Assembly (NCBI GenBank): GCA_002919265.1
Contig: PKEY01000069.1
Span: 1-52,439 of the forward strand
Direction: 5' to 3'
DNA from: Hyphomicrobiaceae bacterium
GTDB lineage: Bacteria; Pseudomonadota; Alphaproteobacteria; Rhizobiales; Hyphomicrobiaceae
DNA length: 52,439 nt
The translations under genes and the position numbers were made by a program. How positions within the stretch are numbered: position 1 is the stretch's first letter; every line of letters begins with the position of its first letter. Positions 17,063 through 25,259 of this stretch are shown here, piece by piece. Under the pieces are notes generated by a model that was not told the DNA's origin, searched no databases, and saw only the letters and a program-made list of their open reading frames with translations.

Positions 17063-18397
17063 ATGACCGGAACCAAGGAGAGAAGCGGCGTTACACGCCG
17101 CGCAGCCCTGCAGATGGGGCTGCTCGGCGCGGGCATGGCCGTTGCGCCGCATGCCTTCAGCCAGACCCGGGTGACGGTCGACGAGGCCAACCTCCGTCCG
17201 CGCCCGATCGCTATTCCGGATTTCCTGAGTGAGGATCCGAAGCTCGGGGTCGACATTGCTGCCGTTATCAGCAACGATCTCGAATCCTCGGGCCTGTTCC
17301 GTCCGCTCGATCGCGCTGCCTTCATCGAGCAAATCCGCGATTTGAACATAGCTCCGCGCTTTGCGGATTGGCGCTCCGTAGGCGCCGAGGCGCTCGTCGT
17401 CGGGCGTGTCGGTCGGTTGTCTGACGGCCGGCTGCGGGCCGAATTCCGGCTTTGGGACGTGGTTCTGGGCAAACCGCTGACCGGGCAGCAATTCTCGACC
17501 ATCCCGGCCAACTGGCGGCGAATCGGCCACATCATCGCCGACCAAGTCTACGAAAAGCTGACGCTTGAGAAAGGCTACTTCGACACCCGGATCGTTTTCA
17601 TCGACGAGACTGGCCCGAAAGACAAGCGACTGAAGCGCCTTGCCATCATGGACCAGGACGGCGCCAACGTCCGCCTGCTGAGCCAGGGCCGGGAGCTCGT
17701 TCTGACGCCACGCTTCAGCCCAACGAGCCAGGAGATCACCTACATGGTGTACACCCGCGATCAGCCGCGGGTGATGCTGATGCGCCTCGATACTGGCGAA
17801 ACGGAAGTGGTCGGCGATTTCCCGGGCATGACGTTCGCACCCCGGTTCTCGCCCGACGGGCAGCGAATCATCATGAGCTTCCAGACCGGAGGCGCCTCCA
17901 GCATCGTCGAGATGGATCTGCGTTCGCGCCGGTCGCGTCAGCTCACCCGCACCGACGCCATCGACACAGGGCCGTGCTACGACCCGACCGGCCGCTACAT
18001 CGTCTTCGAATCGGACCGGGACGGCACCCAGCAGCTCTACATCATGAACGCGGACGGCTCGAACATTCACCGGATCAGCTACGGGGAGGGGCGCTATTCC
18101 ACCCCCGTCTGGTCGCCGCGCGGCGACTACATCGCCTTTACCAAGCAGTATGCCGGCCAGTTCCTGATCGGTGTGCTGAAGCCGGACGGCTCGGGTGAAA
18201 GGATCCTCACGGAAGGTTTCCATAACGAAGGGCCAACCTGGGCACCCAATGGCCGGGTGCTGATGTTCTTCCGCGAGCACCCTGGGCCGAGAGGGGGGCC
18301 GCGAATCTATTCGATCGATCTCACCGGCTACAACGAGAGATTGATTCCCACGCCGTCGTTTGCATCGGACCCTGCGTGGTCGCCGCTTCTCAGCTAA
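17063..18397 (+). CDS. tolB: Tol-Pal system periplasmic beta-propeller TolB
   Basis: The protein has 444 residues. The N-terminus reads [19 protein letters not shown], a twin-arginine-like signal rather than a plain Sec signal. An alpha/beta N-terminal domain (~40-175) follows, then a beta-propeller with repeated TolB/WD40-like motifs ([53 protein letters not shown]). TolB contacts Pal and TolA. It starts 63 nt after tolA. A pal gene does not follow, which departs from the usual order. Confidence 0.95.
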   Translation: MTGTKERSGVTRRAALQMGLLGAGMAVAPHAFSQTRVTVDEANLRPRPIAIPDFLSEDPKLGVDIAAVISNDLESSGLFRPLDRAAFIEQIRDLNIAPRFADWRSVGAEALVVGRVGRLSDGRLRAEFRLWDVVLGKPLTGQQFSTIPANWRRIGHIIADQVYEKLTLEKGYFDTRIVFIDETGPKDKRLKRLAIMDQDGANVRLLSQGRELVLTPRFSPTSQEITYMVYTRDQPRVMLMRLDTGETEVVGDFPGMTFAPRFSPDGQRIIMSFQTGGASSIVEMDLRSRRSRQLTRTDAIDTGPCYDPTGRYIVFESDRDGTQQLYIMNADGSNIHRISYGEGRYSTPVWSPRGDYIAFTKQYAGQFLIGVLKPDGSGERILTEGFHNEGPTWAPNGRVLMFFREHPGPRGGPRIYSIDLTGYNERLIPTPSFASDPAWSPLLS

Positions 18398-18672
18398 TCT
18401 ACCAGTGGAACACGGATTTACGAATCGGTAAGTGAAATCGTGTTCTGCTTGCTCGGACTCCCCGCGGCGTTTTTCGGGGGAGGTTCAAAGAAGTACTCAG
18501 TTTTTCCGCAAGTTCTCGTTGCGTGCGGAAGCTATCGAGCAAGTCACACGGAGTGGCAAAATCGCATCAACAACCAGGGAAAACAGTCGTCAGATCCCCT
18601 CGGTTCTTGATCTGCGTTGTCCACACCGGTACCCCAGTATTCGGCGACCGCCGAAGCCATTAGGAGATGACC
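18398..18672. other. tolB 3' region with a hairpin, upstream of micro-lipoproteins
   Basis: No gene is visible on either strand. An imperfect hairpin, CTCCCCG (18458-18464) with CGGGGGAG (18475-18482; one bulged G), may end the tolB transcript, though no U-tract follows. The promoter of the two lipoprotein genes should be in the remaining ~190 nt, but I cannot name one. Confidence 0.4.
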
Positions 18673-18810
18673 ATGCAGGGTGTAAGGGGCGCGATCGTTA
18701 TTTCAGCGATCATCGCGGCTGTCGCGCTAGGCGCGTGCCGTCGCGAGGTTCCGTACGAGCCCATGAAGCTCGGTGCGGAGGTGCCTGTGGCCGAGAAGGT
18801 CGCTCGCTAG
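18673..18810 (+). CDS. micro-lipoprotein A (tandem paralogue)
   Basis: The product has 45 residues. A signal segment (GAIVISAIIAAVALGAC) ends in a lipobox LGAC, so Cys22 would be lipidated and the mature peptide has only 24 residues (CRREVPYEPMKLGAEVPVAE, then KVAR). The start was placed at 18673 because AGGAG lies 6 nt upstream; ATG 18667 is too close to it. The next gene encodes a near copy. The pair stands directly after tolB, where the lipoprotein gene pal usually sits. The mature peptide is far too short for Pal and lacks its OmpA-like domain. The membrane destination and role are unknown. Confidence 0.75.
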   Translation: MQGVRGAIVISAIIAAVALGACRREVPYEPMKLGAEVPVAEKVAR

Positions 18811-18850
18811 AAGTTCGGTGGGGGCCTATAACTTCATCAGGAGAATGGAC

Positions 18851-18979
18851 ATGAAGGGCGCTATCGTTGTCGCGGCTCTTGTTGCTGCGGTTGCTTTGGG
18901 GGCGTGCCGTAAGGAAGTTCCTTACGAGCCGATGAAGCTTGGCGCTTCTGTTCCGGCGACGACTGAGGTTGCTCGCTAA
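18851..18979 (+). CDS. micro-lipoprotein B (tandem paralogue)
   Basis: The product has 42 residues with lipobox LGAC at Cys19. The mature 24 residues (CRKEVPYEPMKLGASVPATT, then EVAR) match those of the upstream copy except in the second half. Signal segment, lipobox and mature part are all conserved, so the pair arose by duplication. Start 18851 follows AGGAG by 7 nt; ATG 18845 lies too close to it. Synonymous positions differ strongly between copies (for example GTTGCTGCGGTTGCTTTGGG here), so the duplication is not recent and the peptide sequence has been kept by selection. A strong terminator follows. Confidence 0.75.
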   Translation: MKGAIVVAALVAAVALGACRKEVPYEPMKLGASVPATTEVAR

Positions 18980-19007
18980 TCGGGGCAGAGCTGCAAGCAG
19001 CTACTGC

Positions 19008-19047
19008 AAGGCCGTGTCACTGACCGGTGGCTCGGCCTTTCTCTTTT
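19008..19047 (+). terminator. rho-independent terminator after micro-lipoprotein genes
   Basis: AAGGCCG (19008-19014) pairs with CGGCCTT (19033-19039), with an inner CAC/GTG pairing. The T-rich tail TCTCTTTT follows. Confidence 0.85.
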
Positions 19048-19353
19048 GGCCTGAACAATAAGGCGCTTGTTTTGCTTTGAGCGATAGCGACCTCGCTTTT
19101 TGAACCGGTTTTCGATCCTAAAGACTGAATCAGCATCGACGTTTTTTGCGGCGCAATTTCCAATTCTGACCTCCTACTAGAAATGCACCACGTCCGCGCC
19201 GCTCGGATGCTGAAGCGCGCTCATTAGCTGGATCGAGTAAAGCGCGGTAATTTCTCTTGGCGGGATTGCTGGGCGGTAGGGCGGCAATTGTCCAATCGAG
19301 ACCCTCTGTCGACCGCTAGAAACTTTGGGCGACCTCAGATTTCCGAATTCAAT
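19048..19353. other. intergenic region between convergent units
   Basis: About 300 nt with no firm gene. On the minus strand a strong AGGAGGT sits near 19170, upstream of a TTG-initiated frame that would run through the terminator. A short open frame ending in a TAG just upstream of that site has no ribosome site. I do not call either as a gene. Confidence 0.4.
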
Positions 19354-19357
19354 GAAA

Positions 19358-19384
19358 TTGCCGGGCGCCCTACGCGCCCGGCAA
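19358..19384 (-). terminator. terminator of the HIT gene
   Basis: A perfect 11-bp stem, TTGCCGGGCGC (19358-19368) with GCGCCCGGCAA (19374-19384), has a 5-nt loop. It lies 11 nt past the HIT stop. On the minus strand TTTC follows the stem. Confidence 0.8.
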
Positions 19385-19394
19385 ATTTCGTTGC

Positions 19395-19817
19395 TCAGCT
19401 CGCGAGGGCTTGCCGGATTTTCTCCGCGTTGGCCTCGAGGACTTCTTTGTCCTCCATCTTGCCCGTGTGCGGGCCGAGCGGAACGCCTTCCCAGCGCGGA
19501 ATCACATGGAAGTGCAGGTGGAAGACAACCTGGCCGCCGGCCGATTCGTTGAACTGCTGGATTGTCACTCCGGGCGCATCGAAGGCCTTCATCACGGCGC
19601 GCGCGATCTTCTGGACCGTCTGGATGCACGCGGAAAGCTGCTCGGGCGTGGCGTCGAGCACGTTTCGCGCCGGGGTCTTGGGAATGACGAGCGTATGTCC
19701 CTTTGCCCGGGGCATGATGTCCATGAAGGCGAGCGTCTGGTCATCCTCGTAGACCTTGTGGGCTGGCAGCTCGCCCCGAAGGATTTTCGCAAAAACGTTG
19801 TTGTTGTCGTAGCTCAT
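19395..19817 (-). CDS. HIT-family nucleotide hydrolase
   Basis: The protein has 140 residues. The histidine triad HLHFH (His100, His102, His104) followed by VIPRW is intact, preceded by the usual N-terminal IFAKILRGE-like segment (VFAKILRGELPAHKVYEDD). HIT proteins of the Hint branch cleave nucleoside phosphoramidates or AMP-linked compounds in the cytoplasm. The gene looks monocistronic and ends in its own terminator. The substrate is not predictable. Confidence 0.93.
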   Translation of the reverse strand: MSYDNNNVFAKILRGELPAHKVYEDDQTLAFMDIMPRAKGHTLVIPKTPARNVLDATPEQLSACIQTVQKIARAVMKAFDAPGVTIQQFNESAGGQVVFHLHFHVIPRWEGVPLGPHTGKMEDKEVLEANAEKIRQALAS

Positions 19818-19898
19818 GCGTTGTCCTCTCGTCTTGGCTTTATCTTCAGGCTTGGCCCCGAGCAGGCAAGCATAATGATCGCGAATTAGGATACAGCA

Positions 19899-21095
19899 TC
19901 AGAACGCATCTTCCGGCTCGGCGGCTGCTGTTTTCCGGTACGGCCCATAAGCGGCCAGGATTTCCCGGTGCTCGGCCATCTCGCGCCGCTCTTCCTCGAG
20001 ATAACGTGCGACGGCGCGGCGGAAATTGCGGTCGGCGATCCAATGGAGCGAGTAGGTGGGCACCGGCATGTACCCCCGTGCCAGCTTGTGTTCTCCCTGC
20101 GCGCCCGCTTCGACACGAAGCAGCTTGTGAGCGATGGCATATTCAATGGCCTGGTAATAGCAAATCTCGAAATGCAGGAACGGGTGGTGCTCGATGGCGC
20201 CCCAGTAGCGGCCGTAGAGAGAATCGCCACCGATCAGATTGAGCGCGCCAGCGATATAGCGACTGTTCCGCTTCGCCATGATGAGCAGGCAGCGATCGGC
20301 CATGGACTCGCCCAAGAGTGAGAAGAAGCGTCGGTTGAGATACGGCGTGCCCCACTTGCGTGAGCCGGTGTCCATGTAGAACGCGAAGAACGCGTCCCAG
20401 TGCTCCTCGCGGATGTCGGAGCCCGTGAGGTGCTCGATTTCAATGCCCGGGGCGATGGCCTGGGCCCGCTCCTTGCGGATGGTCTTGCGCTTGCGCGAAG
20501 CGAGGCTGGCGAGGAAGTCGTCGAATGATCCGTATCCGGCATTATGCCAGTGGAACTGTTGGTCCGTACGCTGCAGAAATCCCAGCTCTGCGAGCCGCTG
20601 CCATTCGCCTTCAGTCAGGAACGTGATGTGCAGGGAGGAAACACCGAGTTTCTGGGCCAGCGTGACGGCAGCAATCGCAAGCGTTCGCTCAACCTCGTCC
20701 CGGTTTGGTGCCGGTCGCACGAGCAGCCGGGGGCCCGGAACAGGCGTAAAGGGGACAGCGCATTGGAGTTTCGGGTAATAGTTGCCGCCCGCTCGCTCAT
20801 AGGCATCGGCCCAGGCCCAGTCGAATATGTACTCGCCGCGGCTGTGGCTCTTGAGATAGCAGGGCATGGCGCCCGCAAGCCGGCCGTCGGGGCCGTCGAG
20901 CAATAAATGTTGAGGAAGCCACCCCGGTCGGGCGCCCACGGTGCCTGCATCTTCTAGAGCCTTCAAGAATGCGTGGCTGACGAACGGATTGTGGCGGGAA
21001 GGATCCGGATTGGCGCACGCGTCCCACGCCGCCGCATCGACCTCCGAGATCGAACTGGCGACGCGCACGACTGCGGTCTCATTCGGTTTCATCAT
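19899..21095 (-). CDS. COG3146 family GNAT-fold N-acyltransferase
   Basis: The protein has 398 residues and matches the conserved family known as DUF482/COG3146 over its whole length. It contains HNPFVSHAFLKALE, then FDWAWADAYERAGGNYYPKLQ, then FLASLASRKRKTIRKERAQA in part, then DTGSRKWGTPYLNRRFF, then VEAGAQGEHKLARGYMP. These are tandem GNAT-like domains resembling FemAB-type transferases. Some databases label it a peptidoglycan-related protein, but the real substrate is not established. It has no signal or TM segment. It lies 79 nt downstream of sugE on the same strand, with no close functional partner. Confidence 0.85.
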   Translation of the reverse strand: MMKPNETAVVRVASSISEVDAAAWDACANPDPSRHNPFVSHAFLKALEDAGTVGARPGWLPQHLLLDGPDGRLAGAMPCYLKSHSRGEYIFDWAWADAYERAGGNYYPKLQCAVPFTPVPGPRLLVRPAPNRDEVERTLAIAAVTLAQKLGVSSLHITFLTEGEWQRLAELGFLQRTDQQFHWHNAGYGSFDDFLASLASRKRKTIRKERAQAIAPGIEIEHLTGSDIREEHWDAFFAFYMDTGSRKWGTPYLNRRFFSLLGESMADRCLLIMAKRNSRYIAGALNLIGGDSLYGRYWGAIEHHPFLHFEICYYQAIEYAIAHKLLRVEAGAQGEHKLARGYMPVPTYSLHWIADRNFRRAVARYLEEERREMAEHREILAAYGPYRKTAAAEPEDAF

Positions 21096-21175
21096 CGCTC
21101 CCGAAGCTCACGCTCCGCGTTGCGGAGTGCTTCTTCTCAAGGTTGGCCGTGGCGCCACCGAAATGCGGCACGTCT

Positions 21176-21496
21176 CTAATGGGTTTCGAGCAGGCGAAGG
21201 CCAAGCACTCCGGCAATGATGAGCCCAAGGCAAGCAATCCGCCCGGCGGTCGCGGGCTCGTTGAAAAGGATTATGCCGAGTATGGCGGTTCCCGTCGCCC
21301 CAATCCCGACCCACACGGCGTAGGCCGTGCCAATGGGCAGTGTTCGTGCGGCCAACGCCAACAGATACATGCTCGCGACCATCGCCAGCACCGTGAAGAC
21401 CGATGGCCACAATCGCGTGAAGCCTTCCGTGAACTTCATGCCAATGGCCCATGCGACCTCCAGCAGGGCGGCGACAAGCAGCATTACCCAAGCCAT
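21176..21496 (-). CDS. sugE: SMR-family guanidinium exporter (SugE/Gdx)
   Basis: The protein has 106 residues with four TM segments. The N-terminus [20 protein letters not shown] has the essential Glu in LLEVAWAIG, and the SugE/Gdx signatures ([27 protein letters not shown]) separate it from EmrE. SugE/Gdx proteins export guanidinium by proton antiport. The start at 21496 is set by AGGAG 6 nt upstream; the frame runs 28 codons further, but that part contains the riboswitch. A two-hairpin guanidine-II riboswitch in the leader supports the guanidinium role directly. Confidence 0.93.
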   Translation of the reverse strand: MAWVMLLVAALLEVAWAIGMKFTEGFTRLWPSVFTVLAMVASMYLLALAARTLPIGTAYAVWVGIGATGTAILGIILFNEPATAGRIACLGLIIAGVLGLRLLETH

Positions 21497-21513
21497 GGAG
21501 ATCTCCTGCGAAA

Positions 21514-21561
21514 GGCAAGGTCGTCCCTGCCAATGCCCCTTGGCTGTGAGGTCGTCCCCAC
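21514..21561 (-). promoter_or_regulatory. guanidine-II (mini-ykkC) riboswitch
   Basis: In the RNA sense (minus strand) there are two hairpins, each closed by an ACGA tetraloop. The first (21561-21546) has stem GTGGGG/CCTCAC with one G-U pair. The second (21531-21514) has stem GGCAGGG/CCTTGCC with one G-U pair. The linker is 14 nt. Paired stems with ACGR loops define the mini-ykkC class. The second hairpin ends just upstream of the sugE Shine-Dalgarno (AGGAG, 21507-21503), as expected for translational control by guanidinium. Confidence 0.9.
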
Positions 21562-21602
21562 GGGCTGTCCAAGTCGACAAGTTAGGGGGCTCATATCAAG
21601 GA

Positions 21603-22394
21603 TCAAGTCGAGCTCCCGTCGGGAAGGCGCGGATCGCAATTTTCGAATATGGGAGCGTCCGCCCACTGCCGCGCGAGGCGGAGCTGTTCAGGCGTGCGGA
21701 CCGTCCATGCGAAAAGGGGCAACCTCACGACTTCGCGTGCGAAGCGCATGACGGGTGTGGGCAGGTCGTTCACGTGATACGCGATGAAGCTCGGCGCAGC
21801 GTCGCCCGCTTCAAGGCAATGGCTAAGCCGAAAGGCGCGCTCGCGATCGATGGCCGGAGGTAACCAGTCTCGGCCCTCGTACATACCGGAAACGATGCCG
21901 CGCGGAATTTGCGGCGCGAGGCTTCGCATGGCGACCATCACGGCCGGATCGAATGACATCAAGGCAATGGGGCCCTGATAGGCGAGCGTAAGCTGGGCGA
22001 TTGCGGACAGGAAACGCTGATCCGGCGCATCCCAGTCGCTCTTGATCTCGACAAGAAGCGGAACTTTTCCGGAGACCAGCTCAAGAAACGCCGCGTAGGT
22101 GAGCAGGCGCGTCGACTGACCACGGTAGCGCAGGGCGGAGAGTTCCTCCGGCCCGTAGGACGCGATTGCGCCCTCGGCATCAATGAGCCGCGAGAGCGTG
22201 GCATCGTGGAAGACGAAAGGCGTGCCGTCCTTGGCCGGTCGCAGATCGCACTCGATACCAAAGCCTTCTGCAATGGCGGCCTCGAAGGCCGGGGCCGTAT
22301 TCTCGATCCGCCCCTTTGCTGCATCATGCAGGCCGCGATGGGCAATCGGCCGCAGGAACTCTGCCCTCACGCGTTCGCATCCGTGATCGAACAT
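21603..22394 (-). CDS. glycerophosphodiester phosphodiesterase
   Basis: The protein has 263 residues with a GDPD TIM barrel. His19-Arg20 (IAHRG), Glu31-Asn32 (RIENT), Glu48 and Asp50 (GIECDLRPAKDG) and His63 (FVFHDATL) are the catalytic and metal-binding set. It hydrolyses glycerophosphodiesters to glycerol 3-phosphate and an alcohol. No signal peptide is visible, so it is probably cytoplasmic, like UgpQ. The divergent eipB-like gene starts 140 nt away. Confidence 0.92.
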   Translation of the reverse strand: MFDHGCERVRAEFLRPIAHRGLHDAAKGRIENTAPAFEAAIAEGFGIECDLRPAKDGTPFVFHDATLSRLIDAEGAIASYGPEELSALRYRGQSTRLLTYAAFLELVSGKVPLLVEIKSDWDAPDQRFLSAIAQLTLAYQGPIALMSFDPAVMVAMRSLAPQIPRGIVSGMYEGRDWLPPAIDRERAFRLSHCLEAGDAAPSFIAYHVNDLPTPVMRFAREVVRLPLFAWTVRTPEQLRLARQWADAPIFENCDPRLPDGSST

Positions 22395-22534
22395 TGTCTC
22401 GCCAGAAGTCGTTTACGGAGCAGGAAGCTACAATCTGGTAGACGTGGGAGGACCGGGTTTGCAAGCCAGGACCTGCCGCGTCAGGCTTTTTGCCTCGACG
22501 GCGACGGGGAGTGCGCGCACGCTGGAGAGATTTG

Positions 22535-23398
22535 ATGGGAAACGGACCGAGCCGGGTCGCAGCATGTTTGGTGTTCGCCGTAGTGGCACCAGAGGTGGTG
22601 GCCGCGCCTGCTGAACAGGTGGCCGGGCTCGCTCCCCACCGTGCTGTCTACGACATTTCGCTTGTCGAGGCTTTGCCCGGCGCAGGGATCTCGGAGCTGA
22701 CAGGCCGGATGGTGTACGAGCTGACCGGCTCCGAATGCGCCGGCTACACACAGAAGATGCGCTTTGTCACCAGCTCGACGAACCAGGAAGGCGACGTCAG
22801 CATCACCGATCTCAGGACGTCGACCTGGGAAAACAGCACCGGAGACCGCTTTCGTTTCGACAACAGCCAATATCGGGATCAACGCCGCGTCGAACAGACA
22901 GTCGGCGAGGCCGTTCGCGGCAAGAACCCGGGCGGCGTCAGGGTGGAGCTGACCAAGCCGAAAAAGCGGGTGCTCAAGATCCCTGCGCACGTCATGTTTC
23001 CCGTCCAGCACTCCCGGCACATGTTGGAGCTCGCGCGGAAAGGGGAGACGGTCTTCTCGGTCGACCTGTACGACGCCTCGGAGAGAGGCGAAAAGGTCTA
23101 CTCGACAAGCGCTTACATTGCGCCGCGGCGCGAGCCTGGCTTCAACAAGTCCCTACCACCCGCCGAGAACGGGGAAGTTCTCGACGAACTGGTCTCGTGG
23201 CCAGTTGCTCTCAGCTACTACGAGCAGGGGAGTGAAAAGGAAGACGCCCTTCCAGTCTACGAAATCTCGTTCATATTCTTCGAGAACGGCGTGTCTCGCC
23301 GCTTGTACATCGATTACGGAAATTTCTCGATACGCGGTGAGCTGAAGAACCTCACAATGCTCGAACCGGAGCAGTGCAAGACGACCAAGAAGCAATAG
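22535..23398 (+). CDS. eipB: EipB-like periplasmic cell-envelope integrity protein (DUF1849)
   Basis: The protein has 287 residues from ATG 22535 (GGAGAG upstream); an earlier in-frame start lacks a ribosome site. A signal peptide (VAACLVFAVVAPEVVAA) is followed by LAPHRAVYDISLVEALPGAG, the conserved start of the DUF1849/EipB beta-spiral. It has Cys68 (GSECAGY) and a second Cys near the C-terminus (EPEQCKTT), matching the disulfide pair known in Brucella EipB. EipB is a periplasmic protein needed for envelope integrity and interacts genetically with lipoprotein and envelope factors. The gene looks monocistronic. Confidence 0.88.
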   Translation: MGNGPSRVAACLVFAVVAPEVVAAPAEQVAGLAPHRAVYDISLVEALPGAGISELTGRMVYELTGSECAGYTQKMRFVTSSTNQEGDVSITDLRTSTWENSTGDRFRFDNSQYRDQRRVEQTVGEAVRGKNPGGVRVELTKPKKRVLKIPAHVMFPVQHSRHMLELARKGETVFSVDLYDASERGEKVYSTSAYIAPRREPGFNKSLPPAENGEVLDELVSWPVALSYYEQGSEKEDALPVYEISFIFFENGVSRRLYIDYGNFSIRGELKNLTMLEPEQCKTTKKQ

Positions 23399-23417
23399 CG
23401 CTGGGCAATACCGTGTC

Positions 23418-24344
23418 CTAGCCAGCTCGTCCCCAGAGCCAGGCTGCTCCACGAACCCCGCTGGCATCGCCCCATTTCGGTGGCCTGATGTCAATTTGCG
23501 CGCGGTCTGCCAGGACGTAAGGGGCCATGAGACTTGGCAGCACGTCGTAGAGATGGCTGAGGCGGGACAGGCCGCCGCCCAGCACGATCACCTCTGGATC
23601 AAGGATGTTGATCACGTGCGAAAGCCCGCGCGCGAGACGGCCAGCGTGGCGGGCCAGCGTGTCCTGCGCTGCCTTGTCGCCAGCGGATGCGCGTGCCCCG
23701 ATGTCGGTTGCCGGCAGTCGCTCGCCGGTGATTTGGGTGTAATCGGACTCGAGCGCTGGGCCGCTCACCCATGTTTCGATGCAATTCATGCGGCCGCACC
23801 AGCAGCGCCGGCCGGGATACTCGTCGGGCTCGGGCCAGGGGAGGGGATTGTGGCCCCATTCACCAGCAATCCCGCGAGGCCCTTCCACCACTTGACCATT
23901 GAAGACGATACCGCCGCCGCAGCCCGTCCCCAGGATGACACCAAATACGGAGCGCGCCCCTGCAGCGGCGCCGTCTGTCGCCTCGGACAACGCGAAGCAA
24001 TTCGCGTCATTGGCGACGCGCACCTTGCGGCCAAGGTGATCGGCGAGATCCCGGTCGAACGGCCGGCCAATGAGCCAGGTGGAGTTCGCGTTCTGCACCA
24101 GCCCTGTATACGGAGAGATCGATCCCGGCATGCCAACGCCAACAGTCCCGCGCGAGCCGGCGATGGACTCCAGCTGGAGCACGAGCTGCCGAATGGCTTC
24201 GAGCGTTCCCTGGTAATCCTCGCGTGGCGTGGGAACGCGAATTTCTTCGGTCACGCTCCCGTCCGGCAGGAGAGCCACGGCTGCGATCTTCGTCCCGCCG
24301 AGATCGATGCCAATTCGGATCGGCTCCTGCTCCAGGTTGGTCAT
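23418..24344 (-). CDS. ROK-family sugar kinase
   Basis: The protein has 308 residues. The ATP phosphate-binding motif IGIDLGGTKIA is at the N-terminus, and the ROK signature region is VILGTGCGGGIVFNGQVVEG in part. The Zn-binding cysteine cluster CWCGRMNCIE is complete, and GEWGH carries the catalytic-region residues. The family phosphorylates fructose, glucose, mannose or N-acetylhexosamines; the specificity is not readable. I took ATG 24344 (GGGAG 11 nt upstream); an ATG at 24389 would overlap the upstream DUF3572 gene. Probably co-transcribed with that gene. Confidence 0.9.
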   Translation of the reverse strand: MTNLEQEPIRIGIDLGGTKIAAVALLPDGSVTEEIRVPTPREDYQGTLEAIRQLVLQLESIAGSRGTVGVGMPGSISPYTGLVQNANSTWLIGRPFDRDLADHLGRKVRVANDANCFALSEATDGAAAGARSVFGVILGTGCGGGIVFNGQVVEGPRGIAGEWGHNPLPWPEPDEYPGRRCWCGRMNCIETWVSGPALESDYTQITGERLPATDIGARASAGDKAAQDTLARHAGRLARGLSHVINILDPEVIVLGGGLSRLSHLYDVLPSLMAPYVLADRAQIDIRPPKWGDASGVRGAAWLWGRAG

Positions 24345-24363
24345 CGGTATCGTATCTCCCAAT

Positions 24364-24654
24364 TCAGGCTCGGCTGCCGGCGGTTTCAAGCAATGTTACG
24401 GCGGTACCGATATGTTCCGGTGGCAGGTTCGCACCTGCAGCAAAAACGAGAAGCAGGGACTCGTCGCTCGCCAGATACTCGAGCACCGCCTGAAGTGTAG
24501 AGGGTTCGCCCGCGCGGGAACGCAGGTCGGCCGGATCAAGTCCCGTGAACGCGAGAAATTTGGCTAACCGCCCCTCATCCTCGGCCAGGAATGTCAGCGC
24601 TTTAAGGCCGATAATTTCCGCATCTTCAACAGTCAGCTTGGTCTTGAGGCGCAT
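24364..24654 (-). CDS. DUF3572 protein
   Basis: The protein has 96 residues, predicted all-alpha and acidic (DAEIIGLKALTFLAEDEGRL, FLAFTGLDPADLRS, LEYLASDESLLLVFAA). This matches DUF3572, found in Alphaproteobacteria next to divK, as here (divergent, 151 nt apart). There is no signal or TM segment. The function is unknown; its constant position beside divK-pleD is the only hint. Confidence 0.85.
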   Translation of the reverse strand: MRLKTKLTVEDAEIIGLKALTFLAEDEGRLAKFLAFTGLDPADLRSRAGEPSTLQAVLEYLASDESLLLVFAAGANLPPEHIGTAVTLLETAGSRA

Positions 24655-24805
24655 GAACGTGTGTACCCGGCAACATCAGCGTTAAGAAACCGTGACTGTA
24701 CACCTTAAACTGTTGGTTACAGCTTTCGGGGCACATTGAGCCTGAAGGGGGATCATAAAATACGAGTCTAAAAGTGAGTGGGGTAAGGGGCAGGCTGGCC
24801 AATCC

Positions 24806-25246
24806 ATGAGTTACCAGGATCTGAATGGGGCCATCAACGGTCTGCAGCTCGTGGACCGGCCGGCGAAGCTTATTCTGATCGTGGAAGACAACGAGCTCAA
24901 CATGAAGCTCTTCCGCGATCTGCTGGATGCGTATGGATACGCCACTTTACAAACGCGGCACGGCATCGAGGCGCTGCATCTGGCGCGAAAGCATCGGCCG
25001 GACCTCATCGTCATGGACATCCAGCTTCCCGAGGTCTCGGGGCTGGAGGTGACCAAGTGGCTCAAGGATGACGATGAGCTGAGAAGCATTCCGATTATCG
25101 CCGTCACAGCCTTCGCCATGAAGGGCGACGAGGAGCGCATCCGACAGGGCGGATGCGAGGCGTACATCTCCAAACCCATTTCCGTGAACGGTTTTCTCGA
25201 GACAGTTCGCCGATTCATCGGGGAGTCGGGTCTGCCCAAGAGTTGA
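24806..25246 (+). CDS. divK: single-domain response regulator DivK
   Basis: The protein has 146 residues and is one receiver domain: acidic pair Glu27-Asp28 ([17 protein letters not shown]), phosphoacceptor Asp71 ([11 protein letters not shown]), Thr101 and Lys123 (ISKPISV). DivK is the cell-fate regulator downstream of PleC/DivJ that controls CtrA phosphorylation and so the asymmetric cycle. Compared with the usual DivK, which starts just before ILIVEDNE, this one carries ~20 extra N-terminal residues. GTG 24851 would give the short form but has no visible SD. pleD follows 13 nt later. Confidence 0.95.
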   Translation: MSYQDLNGAINGLQLVDRPAKLILIVEDNELNMKLFRDLLDAYGYATLQTRHGIEALHLARKHRPDLIVMDIQLPEVSGLEVTKWLKDDDELRSIPIIAVTAFAMKGDEERIRQGGCEAYISKPISVNGFLETVRRFIGESGLPKS

Positions 25247-25259
25247 GCGTAGGTTTGCA

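Noticed and set aside
16811-18280. 489-codon minus-strand frame opposite tolB
   Set aside because: Shadow of tolB; no family pattern.
18432-18854. 140-codon frame overlapping the first micro-lipoprotein gene
   Set aside because: Basic low-complexity translation in another frame; the lipoprotein frame has SD, lipobox and a paralogue.
19177-19629. 150-codon minus frame overlapping the HIT gene and its terminator
   Set aside because: Runs through a perfect terminator stem and overlaps the conserved HIT frame.
23496-24500. 334-codon plus frame opposite the ROK gene
   Set aside because: Antisense shadow of a conserved kinase.
24705-24720. Possible CtrA box upstream of divK (TTAA, 7 nt, then GTTAC)
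   Set aside because: The second half is off by one base from TTAA-N7-TTAAC, so the match is not good enough to call.
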